Below, in pieces: positions 15,787-21,205 of a DNA stretch of 21,205 nucleotides; within the stretch, counting starts at the first letter, position 1; every line of letters begins with the position of its first letter. A model generated the notes under the pieces. That model made no database searches. It was not told the origin of the DNA and worked only from the letters and a program-made list of their open reading frames with translations. The position numbers and the translations under genes were made by a program. Origin of the DNA: an uncultured bacterium (GTDB lineage: Bacteria; Hydrothermota; Tepidihabitantia; Tepidihabitantales; Tepidihabitantaceae); NCBI GenBank assembly GCA_937139435.1, contig CAKZPX010000161.1, positions 1-21,205 on the forward strand, read 5' to 3'.

Positions 15787-16705
15787 TCTTCAGTAAACGG
15801 GCAAGCAATGCCCGCTGGACGTGTAACCGGTTCTCTGCCTGGTCCAGAACAACAGACTGCGGACCGTCCAGCACATCATCGGTAATCTCCTCACCCCGAT
15901 GCGCTGGAAGACAGTGGAGCACCTTGGTCGTCGGCTTTGCCCGGGCAAGCAGCTGGCGGTTCACCTGATAGGCACGGAATATCTGCCGGCGCTGTTCCGC
16001 CTCGCTCTCCTGTCCCATTGACGCCCAGACATCAGTATAGATAAAGTCCGCATCCTGCACCGCGGCACAGGGGTCATAGGTGAGGTTAAGTTTTGCCCCG
16101 CTTTTCTCCGCATACCCCTTGCCCTTCTGGACAATGGCATTATTGGGCTCAAAACCCCTTGGTGTAGCGATATTAACCTTTAATCCGAGAATCGCACCGG
16201 CAAGCAGAAGCGAGTGACATACATTGTTACCGTCACCGGTCCAGGCAATGGTGACACCATCCAGCGTGCCATGATGCTGGCGGATGGTCAAAAGGTCAGC
16301 AAGAATCTGACAGGGGTGCTCGGTATCGGAAAGGGCGTTAATCACCGGTATTGAGGCGCTCGCAGCCAGACCGGTGACCTTTTCATGTTCAAACACCCGG
16401 GCAATAATCACATCCACCCAGCGGGAGAGGTTACGGGCAATATCAGACACACCCTCTCTTGTGCCCAGTCCGATATCGGTCGGACTGAGATAGGTGCTGG
16501 TTGCGCCGAGCTGATGCAACGCCCGCTCAAACGTCACCCGCGTGCGCAGGCTCGGCTTCTCAAAAATCAGGACACCCATCTTGCCCCGTGCCAGTTCCAC
16601 CACCCGCGCTTGCTGTACCTGCTGTTTTAACGCCTCTGCTTCGTCCAGGAGCGTAATTATTTCTTCCCGGTTTAAATCCGCAATTGATGTTAAGTCTTTT
16701 TTCAT
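15779..16705 (-). CDS. argF: Ornithine carbamoyltransferase ArgF
   Basis: The enzyme makes citrulline from ornithine and carbamoyl phosphate in arginine synthesis. The 308-residue length is normal. Carbamoyl-phosphate site motifs are FEKPSLRTRVTFE (the SLRTR variant of STRTR) and HPCQILADLL. Ornithine-side motifs are DVWASMGQE and LHCLPAHRGEEIT, and the end VLDQAENRLHVQRALL is typical. HCLPAHRG fits ornithine rather than aspartate or acetylornithine transferase. ATG 16705 lies two bases after the hslU stop, and the end overlaps trxB by eight bases. No other arg gene is present, so either the pathway is scattered or the enzyme works in arginine breakdown. Confidence 0.94.
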   Translation of the reverse strand: MKKDLTSIADLNREEIITLLDEAEALKQQVQQARVVELARGKMGVLIFEKPSLRTRVTFERALHQLGATSTYLSPTDIGLGTREGVSDIARNLSRWVDVIIARVFEHEKVTGLAASASIPVINALSDTEHPCQILADLLTIRQHHGTLDGVTIAWTGDGNNVCHSLLLAGAILGLKVNIATPRGFEPNNAIVQKGKGYAEKSGAKLNLTYDPCAAVQDADFIYTDVWASMGQESEAEQRRQIFRAYQVNRQLLARAKPTTKVLHCLPAHRGEEITDDVLDGPQSVVLDQAENRLHVQRALLARLLKNG

Positions 16706-16707
16706 AA

Positions 16708-18078
16708 TTATAAAATATAGCGACTTAAATCCTTGCTGGCAACAATGTCCTTTAACTTCCGGCGCACATCACCGGCATCAATCCGCACTTCCCTGGTCTT
16801 AGGATTGGGCAGGTCAAAAAGCACGTCCTCCAGCAGTGTGGTCATCACGGTGTGCAACCGCCGGGCACCGATATTCTCGGTCTCGGTGTTCACCTGAAAG
16901 GCGATCTCGGCAATCGCCTCAATCGCATTCGGCGTAAAACTCAATCTCACCCCTTCGGCAGCAAGCAATGCGGTGTATTGCTTTACCAGCGCATTTTCCG
17001 GTTCCACAAGAATGCGCCGGAAATCGGCGGCGGTCAGGGGCTGTAACTCCACCCGGATCGGAAACCGTCCCTGTAACTCCGGAATCATGTCCGCCGGTTT
17101 TACCTTGTGAAAGGCACCGGCAGCAATGAAAAGAATATGGTCGGTTCGCACCATACCGTATTTTGTCAAAACCGTGGCACCCTCCACCACCGGCAAAAGG
17201 TCCCGCTGCACCCCTTCTCTTGATACATCCGGTCCGGTGGTTGACGGTGTCGCGCTCACCACCTTATCAATCTCGTCAATAAACACAATCCCGGACTGTT
17301 CCACCCGGCGCTTTGCCTCAGCAATCACCTCATCCATGTCAATCAACTTCTGCGCCTCCTCCTGCACTAAAACTCGCCGCGCCTCGGCAACGGTAAGTTT
17401 GCGCCTTCTGGTCTGCTTCGGCAGGGTATGACCGAGCATCTCCTGCAGTTGAATGATCATCTCGTCGCCCCCGAACTGCGCCAGCACCTCTGGAAACGGC
17501 AGGGTCTGACTGGTGGATTTGATCTCCACCATCTGTCCATCCAGTTCCCCGGCCCGTAACCGCTCCTTTAACCGCTGACGGGCAACACGGTCGTTCTCCC
17601 CCTCTTCCGGCAACAAAAGTTTCAGCAGTCGCTCCTCGGCGAGCACCTCGGCTCGTGCCTGCACCGCCCGGGTTCGCTCCGCCTTGACCATATTTACGCC
17701 AATCTCCATCAGGTCGCGGATCATTGAATCTACATCCCTGCCGACATAGCCCACCTCGGTAAACTTGGACGCCTCAACCTTGACAAATGGTGCCTGCGCC
17801 AGCCGGGCAAGGCGCCGGGCGATCTCGGTTTTGCCGACACCGGTCGGTCCGATAAGGATGATGTTATTGGGCAGAATCTCTTCCCGTAAACCTTCCGGGA
17901 TCTGCTGCCGGCGCCAGCGGTTCCGCAGGGCGATCGCTACCGCCCGCTTTGCCTTCTCCTGGCCGATGATATAACGGTCCAGTTCCGCAACAATCTGCGC
18001 CGGCGTCAATGCCTGCCCGGCAGACAACGGCACAATATCCGTGCCCGCTTCCAGGGTAAAAGGGTCTTTGCTTTTCAT
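16708..18078 (-). CDS. hslU: ATP-dependent protease ATPase subunit HslU (ClpY)
   Basis: HslU is the AAA+ unfoldase that feeds proteins to the HslV peptidase. The 456-residue protein begins LTPAQIVAELDRYIIGQEKAKRA after a short N-terminus. It has Walker A GPTGVGKTE, the pore loop GYVGRDV, an inserted I domain, Walker B FIDEIDK, ELQGRFPIRVEL and sensor-2 GARRLHTVMTTLLED. It ends in DLSRYIL, the tail that docks into HslV. I choose ATG 18078. A GTG at 18105 is in frame, but it falls between the -35 and -10 boxes of the gene's own promoter. hslV, usually just upstream, is absent here; a divergent transporter takes its place. Confidence 0.94.
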   Translation of the reverse strand: MKSKDPFTLEAGTDIVPLSAGQALTPAQIVAELDRYIIGQEKAKRAVAIALRNRWRRQQIPEGLREEILPNNIILIGPTGVGKTEIARRLARLAQAPFVKVEASKFTEVGYVGRDVDSMIRDLMEIGVNMVKAERTRAVQARAEVLAEERLLKLLLPEEGENDRVARQRLKERLRAGELDGQMVEIKSTSQTLPFPEVLAQFGGDEMIIQLQEMLGHTLPKQTRRRKLTVAEARRVLVQEEAQKLIDMDEVIAEAKRRVEQSGIVFIDEIDKVVSATPSTTGPDVSREGVQRDLLPVVEGATVLTKYGMVRTDHILFIAAGAFHKVKPADMIPELQGRFPIRVELQPLTAADFRRILVEPENALVKQYTALLAAEGVRLSFTPNAIEAIAEIAFQVNTETENIGARRLHTVMTTLLEDVLFDLPNPKTREVRIDAGDVRRKLKDIVASKDLSRYIL

Positions 18079-18090
18079 AGCCGTATTAAA

Positions 18091-18118
18091 AGCATAAACT
18101 ACCACTGCCCGCAGTCAA
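18091..18118 (-). promoter_or_regulatory. Promoter for hslU-argF-trxB
   Basis: On the minus strand, TTGACT (18113-18118) and TATGCT (18091-18096) are 16 bases apart. ATG 18078 lies 12 bases past the -10 box, giving a leader of about five bases without a Shine-Dalgarno site. It is divergent from the transporter promoter. Confidence 0.5.
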
Positions 18119-18141
18119 GCATCTATTCCTTCCGGCAGTGG
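18102..18141. repeat. 8-bp inverted repeat in the divergent hslU/transporter promoter region
   Basis: CCACTGCC (18102-18109) and GGCAGTGG (18134-18141) are perfect complements with centres 32 bases apart, about three helical turns. One arm lies in the spacer of the hslU promoter and the other just upstream of the transporter -35 box. It could be a regulator site, a loop-forming operator, or chance. Confidence 0.35.
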
Positions 18142-18146
18142 CTAAC

Positions 18147-18174
18147 TTGACATGGACATTTTTATCTCTATTGT
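18147..18174 (+). promoter_or_regulatory. Promoter for the VUT transporter gene
   Basis: Perfect -35 TTGACA (18147-18152) and TATTGT (18169-18174) are 16 bases apart, predicting a start near 18181. The ATG at 18152 overlaps the -35 box, so it cannot be the start of an mRNA made here. ATG 18191, with AAGGA at 18182-18186, follows naturally. Confidence 0.5.
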
Positions 18175-18190
18175 CCAGAAAAAGGAACCG

Positions 18191-18838
18191 ATGCTGAAAT
18201 CACCGCCAGAACCACCCGGTGAAAGGATAATCAGTGCGGTTGCCCTGGTAACCGCCGCCTACATCGCCGCCCAGATTCTCTCCGACATCGCCAGCCTGCG
18301 CATCATCACCCTGGCCGGATTCAGCGTTGATGCTGGCACCTTGATCTACCCGTTCACCTTTACCCTCCGTGACCTGGTGCACAAAACCGCTGGCATCCGC
18401 AGCGCCCGGCGGGTGGTAATTACCGCCGGTATAATCAACCTGTTCATGGCAGCGCTCTTCTGGCTTGTCGCCCGACTGCCGCCGGATAGGCAGGTGGGTC
18501 CGCAGGCTGAGTTTGGCATCGTCCTCGCCCCGGTCTGGCGGATTGTCATCGCCTCGATCATCGCCGAGGTGACATCAGAACTGGTTGATGGCGAGGTTTA
18601 CCAGTTGTGGGTCAACCGGATGGGACTGCGCCGGCAATGGCTCCGGGTGGTTGTCTCTAACTCCATCAGCGTCCCTCTGGACTCGGCGCTCTTCTGTTCC
18701 CTTGCCTTTATCGGACGAATGCCCTTTGCGGTGGTCGTCAGCATCTTTTGGGCAAACTGCATCATCAAGGGCATCTGCACCGCCATCTCCATACCGTTAA
18801 TCTACCTGGCGCCGGAGCGCATCGTCGTCGGGAAATAA
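18191..18838 (+). CDS. VUT-family queuosine precursor transporter (YhhQ-like)
   Basis: This 215-residue integral membrane protein has about six hydrophobic segments. The motifs TLIYPFTFTLRDLVHKTAG, AEVTSELVDGEVYQLWV and VVSNSISVPLDSALF match the VUT/YhhQ family, whose members import queuosine precursors such as preQ0, preQ1 or queuine. The start is taken as ATG 18191 (MLKSPPEPPGER), because the promoter -35 box overlaps the earlier ATG 18152 and an AAGGA site precedes 18191. With queH at 2423 it suggests queuosine synthesis or salvage, though the two are not in one operon. The aspS promoter lies 12 bases after its stop. The exact substrate is not readable from sequence. Confidence 0.88.
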   Translation: MLKSPPEPPGERIISAVALVTAAYIAAQILSDIASLRIITLAGFSVDAGTLIYPFTFTLRDLVHKTAGIRSARRVVITAGIINLFMAALFWLVARLPPDRQVGPQAEFGIVLAPVWRIVIASIIAEVTSELVDGEVYQLWVNRMGLRRQWLRVVVSNSISVPLDSALFCSLAFIGRMPFAVVVSIFWANCIIKGICTAISIPLIYLAPERIVVGK

Positions 18839-18849
18839 CAGCGGTATCC

Positions 18850-18877
18850 TTGACTGAAGAGAACAATTGGCTAAATT
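18850..18877 (+). promoter_or_regulatory. Promoter for aspS
   Basis: TTGACT (18850-18855) and TAAATT (18872-18877) are 16 bases apart. Six bases (CACAAT) separate the -10 box from ATG 18884, so the mRNA would be leaderless. No Shine-Dalgarno site precedes the ATG. Confidence 0.5.
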
Positions 18878-18883
18878 CACAAT

Positions 18884-20188
18884 ATGGAAAGGACATTAAC
18901 CGCCCAGTTACCCCAGCGCGTTGGCGAACGGGTGCGTCTGCTCGGCTGGGTGCACCACATCCGCCAGCTGGGCAGTATCTCGTTTCTCCTCCTTCGTGAC
19001 CGCACCGGCCTCTGTCAGGCGGTTACCGCCGAACCGGAACGTTTTAAACTGAACCAGATCCAGCGCGAGTCCATTGTGGAACTGCTCGGTCGGGTCAAGC
19101 CCGAACCCCAGGCGCGGCAGGGGGTAGAACTGGAACTGGAAGAACTGAAAATCCTCATCACCCCGGTCGCCCCCCTGCCCTTTGAGGTCAACCGGTCGCG
19201 CAAGAAGTTAAATCTAAAACTGGATATGCTCCTTGACCATCGTGCCTTTTCCCTGCGCAATCCCGAGTTCGGCGCCGTTTTCCGGGTTCAGGCAGAAATT
19301 GTCAACACCTTCCGGGAGTTCCTCCGCCAGGCGGGCTTCCTTGAAGTCCACACCTCAAAAATCATCGCTGCTGGCACCGAGGGTGGCACCGCCCTTTTCC
19401 CGATCCAGTACTTTGAGCAAAAGGCCTATCTTGCCCAGAGCCCGCAGTTTTACAAACAGATGCTCGTTGGCGCTGGCTACGAACGGGTCTTTGAGGTCGG
19501 GTTTGTGTATCGGGCCGAAGACCACGCCACCTCCCGCCACATCAACGAATACTTATCCCTTGACTATGAAATGGGATTCATCCAGTCCTTCCGTGATGTC
19601 ACCCGGCTGGAAAACCAACTGCTCAAGGTAATGGTGGAAAAATTAAAAAACAACTGTGCGGCGGAACTGGAAATCCTTGGTGCCCGGTTACCGGAGGTCG
19701 GCGAAATCCCGGAACTCCACTTCCGTGACGCCCGGGCGATTTTGAAAAAGGACTACGGACGCAACACCGAGGGGATGATTGACCTTGACCCGGAGGCGGA
19801 ACGTCAGCTCTGCGACTACGCTGGCAAGGTATACAACTCGGAATTCATCTTCATCACCCACTACCCCCGCAAGACCCGTCCCTTCTATACAATGTGGGAC
19901 CCGGATGACCCGGAATACACCTTTGGCTTTGACCTGCTGTTCCGGGGACTGGAAGTCACCACCGGTAGCCAGCGTATCCACGACTACAACATGCTGGTGG
20001 AAAACATCCGCCGCTTCGGACTCCAGCCCGAAAATTACGACTTCTACTTAGAGATATTTAAATACGCTGTTCCACCTCATGGTGGGCTGGCGATCGGTGC
20101 CGAGCGTCTGACCCAGCAATTCCTCGGGCTTGCCAATGTCCGTGAGGCAAGCCTTTTCCCACGCGACCGTTTTCGGCTTACACCATAA
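18884..20188 (+). CDS. aspS: Aspartyl-tRNA synthetase, archaeal/non-discriminating type
   Basis: The 434-residue protein lacks the large insertion of the common bacterial AspRS (about 590 residues) and matches the archaeal/eukaryotic form, also found in some bacteria as AspRS2. It has an N-terminal OB anticodon-binding domain (LLGWVHHIRQLG, 19-30) and class II motifs including FVYRAEDHATSRHINEY (motif 2) and GLAIGAERL (motif 3). Known work on this type links a His and a Pro in the anticodon domain to charging of both tRNA-Asp and tRNA-Asn, while Trp and Lys give specificity. Here His24 and the KPEPQA loop (Pro73/75) fit the non-discriminating form, so Asp-tRNA-Asn would be finished by GatCAB elsewhere. 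Translation probably starts leaderless at ATG 18884. Confidence 0.92.
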   Translation: MERTLTAQLPQRVGERVRLLGWVHHIRQLGSISFLLLRDRTGLCQAVTAEPERFKLNQIQRESIVELLGRVKPEPQARQGVELELEELKILITPVAPLPFEVNRSRKKLNLKLDMLLDHRAFSLRNPEFGAVFRVQAEIVNTFREFLRQAGFLEVHTSKIIAAGTEGGTALFPIQYFEQKAYLAQSPQFYKQMLVGAGYERVFEVGFVYRAEDHATSRHINEYLSLDYEMGFIQSFRDVTRLENQLLKVMVEKLKNNCAAELEILGARLPEVGEIPELHFRDARAILKKDYGRNTEGMIDLDPEAERQLCDYAGKVYNSEFIFITHYPRKTRPFYTMWDPDDPEYTFGFDLLFRGLEVTTGSQRIHDYNMLVENIRRFGLQPENYDFYLEIFKYAVPPHGGLAIGAERLTQQFLGLANVREASLFPRDRFRLTP

Positions 20189-20205
20189 CCTGAAATCCGG
20201 CATCA

Positions 20206-20222
20206 CCCCGGGAATAACCCGG
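20206..20222. repeat. Palindromic element repeated near 8402
   Basis: The complement of 20206-20222 matches 8402-8418 at 16 of 17 bases. Both form a hairpin CCGGG-5-CCCGG. This copy lies just after aspS, with five T residues at 20235-20239, too far away for a good terminator. Confidence 0.3.
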
Positions 20223-20327
20223 ACACCTGCCCTGTTTTTCCCTGTCTCATTTAGAATCAAAACAACAACTATATCAAAAAATGTAACTTAACCAGAGCCG
20301 CCCTCAAAAACAGACTCCTGGGCAGTT

Positions 20328-20349
20328 AAAAAATACCGGTTTTGGGTAT
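20328..20349 (-). terminator. Probable terminator of gyrB
   Basis: On the minus strand a 5-bp stem ATACC/GGTAT (20345-20349 with 20333-20337) is directly followed by a run of T residues (20328-20333), about 30 bases after the gyrB stop. The stem is short, so the call is moderate. Confidence 0.45.
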
Positions 20350-20380
20350 CTAATTTATTAATGGAAAGAGAAAAAGAAAA

Positions 20381-21205
20381 TCAGACGTCCAGATTCTCCA
20401 CATTACGGGCGTTGCGCTCAATAAACTCCCGGCGCGGCTCAACATCATCTCCCATCAGCATCCGGAAAACCGTATCCGCCTCTGTGGCATCCTCCATTGT
20501 CACCCGTTTCAATGTCCGGCGTTCCGGATTCATTGTTGTCTCCCATAACTGCTCGGGATTCATCTCACCCAGACCTTTGTAACGGGCAATCTCCACATTA
20601 TCGTCCTTATTCTTCTTTGTCCAGTCGGTCAGCTCCTCATCCGAATAAAGGTAAAACTCCTTTCTCCCCTGGCGCACCCGGTAAAGCGGTGGCTGGGCGA
20701 TATAGAGATAACCCGCCTCAATCAAGGGCTGCATAAACCGGTAGAAAAAGGTCAAAAGCAGAATCCGGATATGCGAACCGTCAACATCCGCATCGGTCAT
20801 AATCACAATCCGGTGATAGCGTGCCTTGGCCGGGTCAAAATCGTCCTCACCAATACCAGCGCCAATTGCCGAGATTATCGCCCGAATCTCCTGATTGGAA
20901 AGAATCTTGTTCAACCCGGCCTTTTCCACATTAAGGATTTTTCCCCGCAGCGGTAGCACCGCCTGAAACCGCCGGTCCCGCCCCTGCTTTGCCGAACCAC
21001 CTGCCGAATCACCCTCCACAATATAAAGTTCACTCTCTGCCGGGTCTTCGGAGGCACAATCCGCCAGTTTCCCGGGCAGGGTATCAGATTCCAGTAGCGA
21101 CCGGCGCCGTGCCAGTTCCCTTGCCTTGCGCGCTGCCATCCGTGCCCTGGCAGCAGCAATCACCTTCTCCAGAATCCGGTTTGCCACCCCGGGGTTTTCC
21201 TCAAA
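20381..21205 (-). CDS. gyrB: DNA gyrase subunit B, C-terminal part (5' end outside window)
   Basis: The frame runs off the right edge in phase (FEENPGVANRILEK), so the N-terminal ATPase half is missing. The visible 274 residues hold the TOPRIM domain: YIVEGDSAGGSAKQGRDR, LPLRGKILNVEKA, and the metal-binding DADVDGSHIRILLLTFF. Then comes the GyrB tail with YKGLGEMNPEQLWETTMNP and the final ERNARNVENLDV. GyrB wraps and passes DNA with GyrA to add negative supercoils. ParE is very similar in this part, but the motif text and the NVENLDV end favour GyrB. No insertion of the type seen in Gram-negative GyrB is apparent. It converges with aspS across a 192-base gap. Confidence 0.9.
   Translation of the reverse strand, partial: FEENPGVANRILEKVIAAARARMAARKARELARRRSLLESDTLPGKLADCASEDPAESELYIVEGDSAGGSAKQGRDRRFQAVLPLRGKILNVEKAGLNKILSNQEIRAIISAIGAGIGEDDFDPAKARYHRIVIMTDADVDGSHIRILLLTFFYRFMQPLIEAGYLYIAQPPLYRVRQGRKEFYLYSDEELTDWTKKNKDDNVEIARYKGLGEMNPEQLWETTMNPERRTLKRVTMEDATEADTVFRMLMGDDVEPRREFIERNARNVENLDV

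Noticed and set aside
18079..18105. Longer HslU start at GTG 18105
   Set aside because: The codon lies between the -35 and -10 boxes of the likely promoter, and the added residues do not match the family's N-terminus.
18152..18190. Longer VUT transporter start at ATG 18152
   Set aside because: The ATG overlaps a perfect -35 box. ATG 18191 has a ribosome binding site and lies after the predicted transcription start.
1..21205. tRNA, rRNA, CRISPR array, insertion sequence or prophage
   Set aside because: No T-arm-like or rRNA text, no regularly spaced repeats, no transposase or phage protein motifs and no terminal inverted repeats were seen on reading both strands.

Overview
The window reads as a chromosomal segment of a free-living bacterium, apparently from a deep-branching or candidate phylum. 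Most of it is moderately GC-rich and tightly packed, with little mobile DNA. The clearest taxonomic hints are a secreted protein with a FlgD-like/type-IX-like C-terminal sorting domain (up to 2376), an archaeal-type aspartyl-tRNA synthetase (18884-20188), and unfamiliar paralogues next to type IV pilus genes. This combination recalls candidate phylum WOR-3/Stahlbacteria. That is an inference from gene style, not a proven placement.

Layout. 1-276 is an AT-rich edge with two short overlapping frames unlike the rest. 457-2376 (+) encodes a secreted multidomain protein interrupted by an in-frame TGA. 2423-8032 (-) holds pilB and pilC under a strong promoter, then a second unit with its own promoter: two tandem paralogous unknown proteins and queH. 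8033-8594 is the one large intergenic region, with divergent pilB and purD promoters. 8595-14161 (+) is a compact run: purD, a YrdC-like/low-molecular-weight phosphatase fusion, acyl-CoA dehydrogenase, dihydrolipoyl dehydrogenase and lipB. lipB overlaps tail-to-tail with a radical SAM activase (-). The - strand then carries hslU-argF-trxB (transcribed from 18078 down to 14857). 18191-20188 (+) holds a VUT-family transporter and an archaeal-type aspS. The window ends in the 3' part of gyrB (-).

Genes that work together: PilB and PilC drive pilus or type II-like secretion. QueH and the VUT transporter fit queuosine synthesis or salvage. Lpd and LipB fit lipoate-dependent dehydrogenase or glycine-cleavage complexes, next to an acyl-CoA dehydrogenase. 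A likely non-discriminating AspRS would need GatCAB elsewhere in the genome.

Regulation. Sigma70-type promoters can be read directly before most transcription units. Some genes (457, pilB, pilC, acyl-CoA dehydrogenase) have good Shine-Dalgarno sites. Others (aspS, the radical SAM gene, the 5067 gene, and nearly purD and hslU) have the -10 box only 6-12 bases before the start codon and no usable Shine-Dalgarno site, which points to leaderless mRNAs. No rRNA, tRNA, CRISPR array, insertion sequence or phage gene was seen.
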